Of a DNA stretch of 64,000 bases, positions 18,895 to 27,448 are shown one piece after another; the first letter of the stretch is position 1, and every line of letters begins with the position of its first letter. The translations under genes and the position numbers were made by a program. The stretch spans positions 404,501 through 468,500 of the forward strand of contig NZ_AP023081.1 of NCBI RefSeq assembly GCF_026072635.1, written 5' to 3'. Below the pieces are notes generated by a model. That model was not told where the DNA came from and did no database searches. It saw only the letters and a list, made by a program, of their open reading frames with translations. The stretch is from Pseudomonas solani. GTDB lineage: Bacteria; Pseudomonadota; Gammaproteobacteria; Pseudomonadales; Pseudomonadaceae.

Positions 18895-20076
18895 ATGCGT
18901 GATGTCGTGATTGTCGCCGCCACCCGCACCGCCATCGGCGCGTTCCAGGGCAGCTTGGCACGGGTTCCCGCGGTGGAGCTCGGGGCCGGGGTCATACGCA
19001 GCCTGCTCGCCCGGACCGCCCTCGAGGGTGCGATGGTCGACGAGGTGATCATGGGGCACGTGCTCACCGCCGGCGCGGGACAGAACACCGCAAGACAGGC
19101 CGCGCTCAAGGCCGGCCTGCCGCATACCGTACCGGCGATGACCCTGAACAAGGTCTGCGGCTCGGGGCTCAAGGCGGTGCAACTGGGCTACCAGGCCATT
19201 GCCTGCGGTGATGCCGAGGTGATCATTGCCGGCGGGCAGGAAAGCATGAGCCTGGCGCCCTACGTCATTCCCCAGGCGCGCACCGGGCTGCGCATGGGCC
19301 ACCAGCAGGTGATCGACACCATGATCCGGGATGGCCTGTGGGATGCGTTCAACGACTACCACATGGGCATCACCGCGGAAAACCTGGCCGAACAGTACGG
19401 GATCTGCCGTGACGAGCAGGACATCTTCGCGGCCACCTCGCAGCGACGTGCGAGCGCAGCCATCGACAGCGGCCGCTTCGACGCGGAAATCACCCCAGTG
19501 CAGGTTCCCCAGCCCAAGGGCGAGCCGATCGTTTTCGCCCGTGACGAGCAGCCGCGTGACGGCACGACCCACGCCAGCCTGGGCAGGCTGCGCGCGGTGT
19601 TCAAAACCGACGGCACCGTCACGGCAGGCAACTCATCGACGCTCAATGACGGCGCCGCCGCCGTGCTGCTGATGAGCGCCGACAAGGCCGCAGCGCTGGG
19701 CCTGCCGACGATGGCCCGTGTCGTCGCGGCCGCCGCGGCGGGTGTCGACCCGGCGATCATGGGGGTCGGCCCGGTCTTCGCCACCTGCAAGGTGCTGGAA
19801 AAGGCCGGCTGGCAGCTCGAAGACGTGGACCTCATCGAGGCCAACGAAGCCTTCGCCGCCCAGGCCCTGGCCGTTGCCCGCGAGCTGCGCTGGGACAGCG
19901 CCAAGGTCAACGTCAATGGCGGCGCCATCGCCCTGGGCCACCCGATTGGCGCTTCCGGCTGCCGAATCCTGGTCACCCTGCTGCACGAAATGCAGCGCAG
20001 TGGCGCGCGCAAAGGCCTGGCCACGCTCTGTGTCGGCGGTGGCCAGGGCGTGGCACTCGCCGTCCAGCGCGACTAG
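18895..20076 (+). CDS. Acetyl-CoA C-acyltransferase (thiolase)
   Basis: This 393-residue thiolase cleaves a 3-ketoacyl-CoA to acetyl-CoA or runs the reverse condensation. It has the nucleophile cysteine in LNKVCGSGLKAV (near residue 88), NEAFAAQA, the GGAIALGHPIGASGCR histidine motif and the second cysteine in CVGGGQG. Length and motifs fit the acetoacetyl-CoA/short-chain thiolase group. The ATG at 18895 follows AGGAG by 5 bases; the open frame upstream to 18808 covers the terminator and is not used. It would finish breakdown of the acyl-CoA made by its neighbours. Confidence 0.92.
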   Translation: MRDVVIVAATRTAIGAFQGSLARVPAVELGAGVIRSLLARTALEGAMVDEVIMGHVLTAGAGQNTARQAALKAGLPHTVPAMTLNKVCGSGLKAVQLGYQAIACGDAEVIIAGGQESMSLAPYVIPQARTGLRMGHQQVIDTMIRDGLWDAFNDYHMGITAENLAEQYGICRDEQDIFAATSQRRASAAIDSGRFDAEITPVQVPQPKGEPIVFARDEQPRDGTTHASLGRLRAVFKTDGTVTAGNSSTLNDGAAAVLLMSADKAAALGLPTMARVVAAAAAGVDPAIMGVGPVFATCKVLEKAGWQLEDVDLIEANEAFAAQALAVARELRWDSAKVNVNGGAIALGHPIGASGCRILVTLLHEMQRSGARKGLATLCVGGGQGVALAVQRD

Positions 20077-20087
20077 CAAAACCACCC

Positions 20088-20118
20088 CCTCACGCCCCGC
20101 CCTCACCGGGCGTGAGGG
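20088..20118 (+). terminator. Hairpin between thiolase and porin
   Basis: CCCTCACGCCC pairs with GGGCGTGAGGG over a 10-base loop. There is no T-run, so it may be an attenuator or an mRNA-protecting stem rather than a full terminator. Confidence 0.45.
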
Positions 20119-20130
20119 ACCGTCGTTCCT

Positions 20131-20149
20131 CCAATAAAAACAAAAGGAC
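20131..20149 (+). promoter_or_regulatory. Hfq/Crc-type motif before the porin
   Basis: An A-rich run, CAATAAAAACAAAAGGACT, merges with the ribosome binding site of the OprD-type porin. It is the third such motif in the window placed before a catabolic or uptake gene. Confidence 0.4.
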
Positions 20150-20155
20150 TTCACC

Positions 20156-21424
20156 ATGCATCACAGACCACGCCAACTGCCTCGCCTGCTGCTGGCCGCG
20201 AGCATCACGAGCCTCGGTATCCCGGCCCATGCCGCCTTCCTCGACGAGAGCAAGGCCAGCCTGGAATTGCGCAACTTCTACTTCAACCGCGACTTCCGCC
20301 AGGAAGGCGCCCCCCAAGCGAAGGCCGAAGAGTGGGCGCAGGGCTTTCTGCTGCGCTACGAATCCGGTTTCACCGACGGCACCCTCGGTGTCGGGGTCGA
20401 TGCCATCGGCCTGCTCGGGGTCAAGCTCGACTCCAGCCCCGAACGCTCGGGCACCGGGCTGCTCCAGCGCGATCGAGAAGCGCCACGGCGCGCCCAGGAC
20501 GCCTACTCCGACCTGGGGCTGACGGCCAAACTGCGCGCGTCCCAGAGCGTCCTGAAACTCGGCACCCTGACCCCCAAGCTGCCTGTATTGATGCCCAACG
20601 ACTCGCGCCTGCTGCCGCAGACCTTTCGCGGCGGCCAGCTGAACATGCGCGAGATCGAAGGGTTGACCCTCGACACGGGGCGCCTTACCCAGGTCAACCA
20701 ACGGGACTCCAGTGACCACGAGGACATGGCCGTTACCACCGCCGTCGGGGTGAAGGGCATTCGCACGCGCCATGCCACGAGCGACGCCTTCGACTTCGCC
20801 AGCCTCACCTACGCCTGGAACGGCAACCTGAGCACCGGCTACAGCTACGGCGCCCTGGACAACATCTATCGCCAGCACTACGTGACGCTCAACCATGTCC
20901 TGGCGCTCGACGGTGGCCAGTCGTTGAAGAGCGATATCCGCTTCGCCCGCTCCACGAGCGATGGCGGAAGCAACGTCGACAACCGCGCGCTCGGCGCCCT
21001 GTTCACCTACGGTATCGGCGGTCATGCCGTTGGCGTCGGCTATCAACGCATGAGCGGCGATACCGGGTTTGCCTACATCAACGGCGCGGATGCGTATCTG
21101 GTCAACTTCGTGCAGATCGGAGACTTCGCCAGCAAGGATGAAGCCTCGTGGCAGGCCCGCTACGACTTCAACTTTGCCGCGGTCGGCGTTCCGGGCCTCA
21201 CCTTCATGACCCGCTACCTCAGCGGCGACGGCATCGATCTCGGCGCCGGCAAGCCGGAGGGTCGCGAATGGGAACGCGACACCGACATCGCGTACGTAGT
21301 CCAGGAAGGGCCGCTGAAGAATCTCGGCGTCAAATGGCGCAATGCAACGGTCAGGTCCACGCACTTTGGCAACGACCTGGACGAAAACCGCCTGATCCTC
21401 AGCTATAGCATTGCGCTCTGGTGA
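20156..21424 (+). CDS. OprD-family outer-membrane porin
   Basis: This 422-residue substrate-specific porin starts with a signal peptide (about 1-27, ending PAHA before AFLDES). The mature part has the OprD-family N-terminus (SLELRNFYFNRDFR), many alternating beta-strand segments and a C-terminal strand ending in ILSYSIALW. The family takes up amino acids or carboxylates. Its place at the end of the acid cluster, with a Crc-like motif in the leader, suggests it brings the acid through the outer membrane. The substrate cannot be fixed from the sequence. Confidence 0.9.
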   Translation: MHHRPRQLPRLLLAASITSLGIPAHAAFLDESKASLELRNFYFNRDFRQEGAPQAKAEEWAQGFLLRYESGFTDGTLGVGVDAIGLLGVKLDSSPERSGTGLLQRDREAPRRAQDAYSDLGLTAKLRASQSVLKLGTLTPKLPVLMPNDSRLLPQTFRGGQLNMREIEGLTLDTGRLTQVNQRDSSDHEDMAVTTAVGVKGIRTRHATSDAFDFASLTYAWNGNLSTGYSYGALDNIYRQHYVTLNHVLALDGGQSLKSDIRFARSTSDGGSNVDNRALGALFTYGIGGHAVGVGYQRMSGDTGFAYINGADAYLVNFVQIGDFASKDEASWQARYDFNFAAVGVPGLTFMTRYLSGDGIDLGAGKPEGREWERDTDIAYVVQEGPLKNLGVKWRNATVRSTHFGNDLDENRLILSYSIALW

Positions 21425-21443
21425 CCCGCCGGCCGTTCGACGC

Positions 21444-21468
21444 GTGATAACGATCGAATCGTTATCAC
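21444..21468. repeat. Perfect 11-bp palindrome
   Basis: GTGATAACGAT and ATCGTTATCAC are separated by CGA. There is no T-run. It lies after the porin and about 115 bases before the chemoreceptor start, so it could be an operator or a 3' hairpin. Confidence 0.5.
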
Positions 21469-21584
21469 TCGCGGGAATCGCCGCTGGAACGGCCCTGGCA
21501 CCGGGCTGCAATGCATGCCGCTGATGCCTTATCGCGCCGCTGGGCTACGCTTTAGCAGCCAGCCAGCACCAAGGGAGGAGCGGC

Positions 21585-23192
21585 ATGAACATTCGCCAGA
21601 AAATGGTGGCTTCGGGAGCCATCAGCGTCATCGCCGCCGCCCTGCTCGGCGGCATCGGCTTCTGGGGCCAGACTCGCCTCGCCGACGCCCTGGCGGAGAA
21701 CGAGCTGAGCGTCAGCGCCCTGCGCAACCACCTGGAAGGCGACATGATGCACGACGCCTTGCGCGCCGATGTGCTCGCCGCCTTCGTCGCCGAACCCGGG
21801 GACACAGCTGCCGCCGACCAGGTGCGTCAGGACCTCAAGGAACACAGCGACTGGTTCCGCAAGGCCATGGGCGAGAACGCCCGCCTGCCCCTGAGTGCCG
21901 AAATCAAACGCGCCATAGCCGACTCCCAGCCAGCCCTGGAGGCGTACATAGGCGCGGCCGAGAAGATCATCGACCACGCCCTGCGCGACCCCGCCGCGGC
22001 GCGCGCCGAGCTGCCGGCCTTCAACACCTCCTTCGGCGAGCTGGAAGAGCGCAACGAAGCCCTCAGCAGCATGATCGAAGCCCACGCCACCGAGGCGCGC
22101 AAGGACAGCGAAGCCGCGGTGAGCCGCGCCGCCTTGTGGCTGGTCGGCGGCATCCTGGTGGTCTGCCTGGTGCTCTGCCTGGCCACCGGGCAACTGATGC
22201 GCGCCGTGCTGCGCCCATTGGAAAAAACCGTCGCCGCGGCCCGCGCCATCGCCCAGGGCAACCTGCGCAACATCATCAGTGTCGACAGCCAGGACGAAGC
22301 CGGGCAACTGCAACAGGCGCTGGCGGACATGCAGAGCAACCTGCGCCAGATGATCACCGCCATCCGCCACGAGAGCGAAGAACTGCACGGCACCGCCCAC
22401 AGCCTCAGCGACACCTCGCGCGGCATCGTCGACGGCGCTAGCGAGCAGGCCGACAGCGCCACCAGCATGGCCGCGGCGATGGAGGAAATGATGGCCAACA
22501 TCGCCCAGATCGCCGACCACGCGCGCAATGCCCAGGGCATCTCCGCCCATTCCGAAGGCCTGGCCAGCAATGGCGGGCAGGTGATCCTCGGCGTCGTCGA
22601 TGGCATGAACCGTATCGCCGACGCGGTGAACAGCTCGTCCAGCACCATTACCGCGCTGGGCCGCTCCTCCGAGGAAATCCACTCGATCATCCAGGTGATC
22701 AAGAGCATCGCCGAGCAGACCAACCTGCTGGCGCTCAACGCCGCCATTGAGGCCGCGCGGGCCGGCGAGGCGGGTCGCGGCTTCGCCGTGGTGGCCGACG
22801 AGGTGCGCAACCTGGCCGCGCGCACGGCGCAATCCACCCAGGAGATCACCGGCATGATCGAACGCATCCGCGAAAGCACCGAACAGGCGGTGAGCAGCAT
22901 GCAGACCGGGGTCACGAGGGTGAACGACGGCGTCTCCCTGGCCACCCAGGCTGGCTCCTCCATCAGCGAGATCCGCGACGGCGCCCATCGCGCCGCCGAA
23001 GTGGTGGAAGAGATTTCCCAGACCATCGGCGAGCAATCCAAGGCCAGCAGCGAGGTGGCCCACCGAGTGGAGATGATCGCCCGCATGTCGCGGCAGAACA
23101 CCGAAGCCATGCACGAGCTGGCCGACTCCGCCCAGCGCCTCGATCAGGTCGCCACCGCCATGCAGACATCGGTGGCGCGCTTCCAGGTGTGA
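21585..23192 (+). CDS. Methyl-accepting chemotaxis protein
   Basis: This transmembrane chemoreceptor has 535 residues. It has helix 1 (about 8-28), a periplasmic four-helix-bundle-like domain (about 30-182), helix 2 (about 184-206), a HAMP domain (about 207-260) and a long cytoplasmic coiled coil. The hairpin tip IAEQTNLLALNAAIEAARAGE that binds CheA/CheW is fully conserved. The ligand domain has DALRADVLAAF in its first helix, which resembles small helical sensors, but the ligand is unknown. It has no C-terminal CheR-binding pentapeptide. It follows the acid cluster and might sense a related compound; this is only proximity. Confidence 0.9.
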   Translation: MNIRQKMVASGAISVIAAALLGGIGFWGQTRLADALAENELSVSALRNHLEGDMMHDALRADVLAAFVAEPGDTAAADQVRQDLKEHSDWFRKAMGENARLPLSAEIKRAIADSQPALEAYIGAAEKIIDHALRDPAAARAELPAFNTSFGELEERNEALSSMIEAHATEARKDSEAAVSRAALWLVGGILVVCLVLCLATGQLMRAVLRPLEKTVAAARAIAQGNLRNIISVDSQDEAGQLQQALADMQSNLRQMITAIRHESEELHGTAHSLSDTSRGIVDGASEQADSATSMAAAMEEMMANIAQIADHARNAQGISAHSEGLASNGGQVILGVVDGMNRIADAVNSSSSTITALGRSSEEIHSIIQVIKSIAEQTNLLALNAAIEAARAGEAGRGFAVVADEVRNLAARTAQSTQEITGMIERIRESTEQAVSSMQTGVTRVNDGVSLATQAGSSISEIRDGAHRAAEVVEEISQTIGEQSKASSEVAHRVEMIARMSRQNTEAMHELADSAQRLDQVATAMQTSVARFQV

Positions 23193-23204
23193 CCGAGCCT
23201 CCTT

Positions 23205-23510
23205 TCTGTGGGAATTCATTCGCGAAGGGCCGAGGCACAACCTCGTAGGGCGGGTGAAACCCGCGCGCCCTGATGCACCCTGCCGCCAGGTGGCACCCGA
23301 CCTACGAAGCACGAGGCCGCCCGGTAGCGATACGTCGCTCTTGTAGGTTGGGCTGAGGCACGAAGCCCAACGTGCCGATGTCGACCTTGCCGAGTTGGGC
23401 CTCGCTACGCTCGGCGCCAACCTACGGATGTGTGCCGCTGCTATGGGGTTTGGCATGGGTCAGCGGGTGAAACCTGCGAGCCCGATACACCCGACATACG
23501 GCCCTGAAAA
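23205..23510. repeat. Intergenic REP-like repeats
   Basis: This gene-free stretch holds several short inverted repeats. One is GTGGGAATTCATTCGCGAAG at 23210, shared with 60661 and with 37420/37970. Another is a block at about 23342-23425 beginning TGTAGGTTGGGCTGAGG and ending CGCCAACCTACGG, which recurs inverted at about 60572-60661. These are typical Pseudomonas extragenic palindromic repeats. Confidence 0.7.
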
Positions 23511-23545
23511 CGAAAACGACCAGGCCGCCCGAAGGCGGCCTGGTC
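23503..23545 (-). terminator. Terminator of the repeat-protein gene
   Basis: A perfect 12-bp stem (23518-23529 with 23534-23545) has a TTCG tetraloop on the minus strand, followed by GTTTTCGTTTTC. It lies 25 bases past the stop codon. Confidence 0.85.
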
Positions 23546-23569
23546 GTTGAGGGGCTGCGTGAAGAGGGC

Positions 23570-24676
23570 TTAGCCGGCGGCCTGCACCACCTCCAGCAGG
23601 GCGGGCAGCGGCAGCGCCTGGGCGGCGGCTACGGTCAGCGCGATGCGGCTGCCGGACGCGTCCACCAATTGGCCGAGGCTCTCCACCGGCATCTGCATGG
23701 CGTTGAACTGCGCGTCCAGGCGCTTCAGGTCGCCGGCGGCTTCGATGGCCGCGTGCAGCGCCTTCTGGTCCATGGCCTGGGCGGTGTTGACGCTGATGGC
23801 GGTGTTGATCCCCGCCGCCTCCACCGCCTGCTGCAGGTTGCCGAAGGGCAGCTCGGCGCCGTTGAACTCGACGCTGAAGCGCTTGGTGTTGCCGGTGGCG
23901 TTGATGCTCAGCAGCAGCGCGCCCGCACCCATCGCCTGAGCCGTGTTGACCTGGATATGGGTGTTGGTGCCCGCCGCCTCGATGGCCGCCAGCAAGCCCC
24001 TGTCATCGAGCTGCCCACCGTGGAAGGACAGGCCCAGGTGGGTGCCGTCGCCCGCCGCCTGCATCACCGCCTGCAGGGTGCCCTCGCTCATCGCCTGGGC
24101 GGAGTTGATGCCGATACCGGTGCTGCCACCGGCACGCTCGACGGCCTGGAGGATGTTGGCCTCCAGCAGTTGCGCGCCGTTGAACTCGACGCCCAGCCCC
24201 CCCTCCTTGGCCGCCGCGTCGATGATGCCCAGCAGGCGATCGATGGGCACCGCGTGCCCGCCGTTGATGTCGATGCCGACCTGGCGACCCGCCGCGTCCA
24301 CCAGTTGGCGCAGCGCCTCGTCGTCGGCCTGGGCGCCGTTGAAGGCCACCCGCACCTGCTTGCCGTCACCGGCGGCGTTGATTACCGCGAGCAAGGCGCT
24401 GGTGTTGACCTCCTGGCCCTTGCCGATCTGGATGGCGGTCTTCTCGCCGGCGAAGCTGGTGGCCTGCTGCAGGTTGCGCGGCGTCAGGCGGGCGCCATCG
24501 AAGGCCAGCACCAGCTGCTTGTCGCTGCCGGCCGCGCTGACCACCGACAGCAGGTCACCGACGTCCAGGCCATGGGCGGCGTTAAAGGTAATGGTGGTGT
24601 TGTCGCCAGCAGCCTGGATCACCTGGCGCAGGACGTTGATGCCGACGGATGCGTCGAATTGCAGAGCAAGCTTCAT
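23570..24676 (-). CDS. Protein built wholly from about 14 tandem 26-residue repeats
   Basis: I do not recognise this 368-residue protein. From the first methionine to the last residue it is about 14 tandem units of 25-28 residues with nothing left over. There is no signal peptide or membrane helix. Each unit reads as a short beta-strand (xxIxVN or xxxVEFN), a turn with GAQL or AQAM, then an amphipathic helix ending in AAG (such as LQQAVEAAG). Units alternate between two types: one with FNGAQL, one with NTAQAM, giving a super-repeat of about 53 residues. This predicts an alpha/beta solenoid in the cytoplasm, loosely like leucine-rich repeats but without their consensus. The ATG at 24676 has AAGGAG 7 bases upstream, and the gene has its own terminator. 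Function unknown; a scaffold or binding surface is a guess. Confidence 0.85.
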   Translation of the reverse strand: MKLALQFDASVGINVLRQVIQAAGDNTTITFNAAHGLDVGDLLSVVSAAGSDKQLVLAFDGARLTPRNLQQATSFAGEKTAIQIGKGQEVNTSALLAVINAAGDGKQVRVAFNGAQADDEALRQLVDAAGRQVGIDINGGHAVPIDRLLGIIDAAAKEGGLGVEFNGAQLLEANILQAVERAGGSTGIGINSAQAMSEGTLQAVMQAAGDGTHLGLSFHGGQLDDRGLLAAIEAAGTNTHIQVNTAQAMGAGALLLSINATGNTKRFSVEFNGAELPFGNLQQAVEAAGINTAISVNTAQAMDQKALHAAIEAAGDLKRLDAQFNAMQMPVESLGQLVDASGSRIALTVAAAQALPLPALLEVVQAAG

Positions 24677-24817
24677 GTGAGTACTCCTTGTGGCTTCCTC
24701 CCCGGGGCGACGGACCACCATACAGGCCGTGCCCGGCGGGACAAGGCCGGGAGATACACAGGGTGCGAGGGGGATTCGGATAGTGCCGACGTCCCTTGGG
24801 GCGTCGACCGTAGGCCG

Positions 24818-25825
24818 TCACTCCCAGACGTCATTCACCCCCATCCGCTCGTTGCTCTCACGCCCCAGTTCACGCCCATCGCGCGCTTGCACCAGCGACT
24901 GTCCGAACGTCACCTGCTCGCCACTCACGCGGTTGCGCGCCGGCGCGTCGCGGGTGGGGCTCAGCAGCAGGCGCTGGTCATCGAGGTGGCGCACGCGGGT
25001 GCCGGCGGGGTAGTCCCAGTCGCCCAGGGCGTGGGGCTCGGCCAAGCGCCCGTCCCAGCGCAGCAGGTGGCGGTCGCCGTCGAGCATCAGGTTCAGCTCC
25101 AGCAGTCTCATGCCCTCCAGCGGCAGCGGCCCGGCGCTGTCGGACACCCGCAGGGTCCAGCCGTAACCGTTGCCGTAGACCAGGCTGCCCAGCGGCCACT
25201 CCAGCCCGAACAGCCGGCTGCCGGGCACCAGCGGGCAACGGTCGAAGTGCCAGCGCGACGGCTGCAAACGCTCCTCGACCTCGCGGCGGTACTCCACCCA
25301 GTCGTTGCCCGCGCAGGGCCAGCCCTCGACGACGCTGTCGCGCACCAGGCGCATGCGCGAGAACGAGTAGTGCAGCGGCAGCTCCAGGGCGTCCACCTCC
25401 AGCCCCAGCACCTGTTGTGGTTTGGGCAGCCAGGCCTCGATCAGGCTCTCCAGCCCGTGGGGCTGCGGCTGGTCCTGCCAGTCCAGCGGCTCGAAGGTGT
25501 CCAGGCGCACCTGGCTGCCCGCCGGGAAGACCAGCTCCCCCAGTTGCAGGTCACGCTCCAGGCGCGGGTTGAGGGCATCGTGCTCGGCCTGCCTCTCCGC
25601 CTCCATGCGCCGCTCCTCGCAGAGCATCAGCACGCCCAGGGCGGCGAACCCCAACAGCAGCACGCCCAGCACCCCATAGCGCCAGGGCCGCGCCAGCACG
25701 TGGCGCCGCGAGCGCGGCAGGGCCAGCGCCAGCCCGAGCGCCAGCAGGCCGGGCACGGACAGTACGGCCAGCAACACGGCGATGCCGAAGATCAGGATGA
25801 AGGTGGGATCGGGACCGAAGATCAT
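24818..25825 (-). CDS. Membrane-anchored protein of unknown function
   Basis: I do not recognise this protein. From ATG at 25825 it has 335 residues. Two hydrophobic helices (about 8-36 and 52-70) are followed by a soluble domain of about 260 residues with many beta-strand-like stretches and three cysteines. The helices are close together, so the large domain may be on the same side as the N-terminus. In-frame ATGs also exist at 25843 and 25861; a GGAGG precedes the 25825 start at a somewhat long distance. The neighbours (repeat protein, amino acid permease) give no clear clue. Confidence 0.6.
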   Translation of the reverse strand: MIFGPDPTFILIFGIAVLLAVLSVPGLLALGLALALPRSRRHVLARPWRYGVLGVLLLGFAALGVLMLCEERRMEAERQAEHDALNPRLERDLQLGELVFPAGSQVRLDTFEPLDWQDQPQPHGLESLIEAWLPKPQQVLGLEVDALELPLHYSFSRMRLVRDSVVEGWPCAGNDWVEYRREVEERLQPSRWHFDRCPLVPGSRLFGLEWPLGSLVYGNGYGWTLRVSDSAGPLPLEGMRLLELNLMLDGDRHLLRWDGRLAEPHALGDWDYPAGTRVRHLDDQRLLLSPTRDAPARNRVSGEQVTFGQSLVQARDGRELGRESNERMGVNDVWE

Positions 25826-25908
25826 TGCGGATGCGCCCTCCATGGACAGGCGGCGCGACATGCTCGCAGATCGCCCCGCGCGGCGCCACGGCGGCGTTCG
25901 GCACCCAC

Positions 25909-25935
25909 AAAAAGGCCCGGCGCTGAGGCCGGGCC
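25909..25935 (-). terminator. aroP2 terminator
   Basis: GGCCCGGC pairs with GCCGGGCC around a six-base loop, followed on the minus strand by TTTTT. It lies 20 bases past the permease stop. Confidence 0.8.
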
Positions 25936-25954
25936 CGGATGACGCGAGGCGGGA

Positions 25955-27364
25955 TCAGCCCGCGGCGTAGGCCTGCTTGGCGCGGGCCGCGCTGGAGAGT
26001 TTCAGGCGGTAGCAGCCCCACATCACCAGCAACCACACCGGGATCGCATAGACCGACACCTTGATACCGGGAATCAGCAGCATCACGCCGAGGATGAACA
26101 CCACGAAGGCCAGGCACAGCCAGTTGCCGAAGGGCGACCAGAAGGCGCGGAAGGCGGTGGGGATGCCTTCGCGATCCTTGTGCTGGCGGAACTTCAGGTG
26201 CGAGTAGCTGATCATCGCCCAGTTGATCACCAGCGCCGCCACCACCAGCGACATCAGCAGCTCCAGGGCGTTGTGCGGCACCACGTAGTTCACCACCACG
26301 GCGAGGAAGGTCACCAGCGCCGAGACCACCAGGGCGCGCACCGGCACGCCACGCTTGTCCACGCGGGCCAGGGATTTCGGCGCATCGCCCTGCTCCGCCA
26401 GGCCCACCAGCATGCGACCGTTGCAGTAGGTGCCGCTGTTGTAGACCGAGAGCGCGGCGGTGAGCACCACGAAGTTCAGCAGGTGCGCGGCGGCGTCGCT
26501 GCCGATCAGCGCGAAGATCTTCACGAAGGGGCTGCCGCTGTAGGGGTCGCCGGCGCTGTTGATGCTGGCCAGCAGCGCATCCCAGGGGCTCAGGGAGAGC
26601 AGCACCACCAGGGCGCCGACATAGAAGATCAGGATGCGCCAGATCACCTGGTTGATCGCCTTGGGGATCACCTGGCCGGGCTTCTCGGCCTCGGCAGCGG
26701 TGAAGCCGAGCATCTCCAGGCCCCCGAAGGAGAACATGATGAAGGCCATCGCCATCACCAGGCCGCCGATGCCATTGGGGAAGAAGCCGCCGTGGGCCCA
26801 GAGGTTGGACACGGTCGCCTGCTCGCCGCCGGAGCCGCTGAACAGCAGCCAGCAACCAAGCACGATCATCCCGACGATGGCCACCACCTTGATCATGGCG
26901 AACCAGAACTCGGCCTCGCCGAACAGCTTCACGTTGGCCAGGTTGATGGCGTTGACCACCACGAAGAACACCGCAGCCGTCGCCCAGGTGGGCACCTCCG
27001 GCCACCAGAAGTGGATGTACTTGCCCACCGCGGTGAGCTCGGACATGCCCACCAGTATGTACAGCACCCAGCAGTTCCAGCCGGAGAGGAAGCCGGCGAA
27101 GCCGCCCCAGTACTTGTGGGCGAAATGGCTGAAGGAGCCGGCCACTGGCTCGTCGACGATCATCTCGCCGAGCTGGCGCATGATCAGGAAGGCGATGAAG
27201 CCGCAGATGGCGTAGCCGAGGATCATCGACGGCCCGGCGGACTTGAGCACCCCGGCCGAGCCAAGGAACAGGCCGGTGCCGATGGCGCCGCCGAGGGCGA
27301 TCAGCTGGATATGGCGATTCTTCAGGCCGCGCTTGAGCGTGCCCTGGGATTGCGTGTCGTGCAT
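25955..27364 (-). CDS. aroP2: Aromatic amino acid permease (AroP-like)
   Basis: This APC-superfamily proton symporter of the inner membrane has 469 residues and 12 helices. It opens with the amino acid transporter signature RGLKNRHIQLIALGGAIGTG, and has GEMIVDEPVAGSFSHFA and FGGLEMLGFTAAEAEKP. It resembles AroP/PheP-type permeases for phenylalanine, tyrosine and tryptophan. In P. aeruginosa aroP2 lies close to phhABC, which fits the gene content of this window. The leader has GACAACAATCAAAAGG just before the start, a Crc-like site that would repress uptake on preferred carbon sources. Lysine- or proline-type transport is a less likely alternative. Confidence 0.82.
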   Translation of the reverse strand: MHDTQSQGTLKRGLKNRHIQLIALGGAIGTGLFLGSAGVLKSAGPSMILGYAICGFIAFLIMRQLGEMIVDEPVAGSFSHFAHKYWGGFAGFLSGWNCWVLYILVGMSELTAVGKYIHFWWPEVPTWATAAVFFVVVNAINLANVKLFGEAEFWFAMIKVVAIVGMIVLGCWLLFSGSGGEQATVSNLWAHGGFFPNGIGGLVMAMAFIMFSFGGLEMLGFTAAEAEKPGQVIPKAINQVIWRILIFYVGALVVLLSLSPWDALLASINSAGDPYSGSPFVKIFALIGSDAAAHLLNFVVLTAALSVYNSGTYCNGRMLVGLAEQGDAPKSLARVDKRGVPVRALVVSALVTFLAVVVNYVVPHNALELLMSLVVAALVINWAMISYSHLKFRQHKDREGIPTAFRAFWSPFGNWLCLAFVVFILGVMLLIPGIKVSVYAIPVWLLVMWGCYRLKLSSAARAKQAYAAG

Positions 27365-27369
27365 GGCGT

Positions 27370-27386
27370 CACCTTTTGATTGTTGT
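27370..27386 (-). promoter_or_regulatory. Hfq/Crc-type motif before aroP2
   Basis: ACAACAATCAAAAGG on the minus strand lies 6 bases upstream of the permease ATG and overlaps its AGG binding site. Confidence 0.45.
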
Positions 27387-27448
27387 CGTGACGGAAATCG
27401 GACCCGCAGCGCTTGTGGCGCGGCGGAATGGCAAGGCGGGTGAACCTT

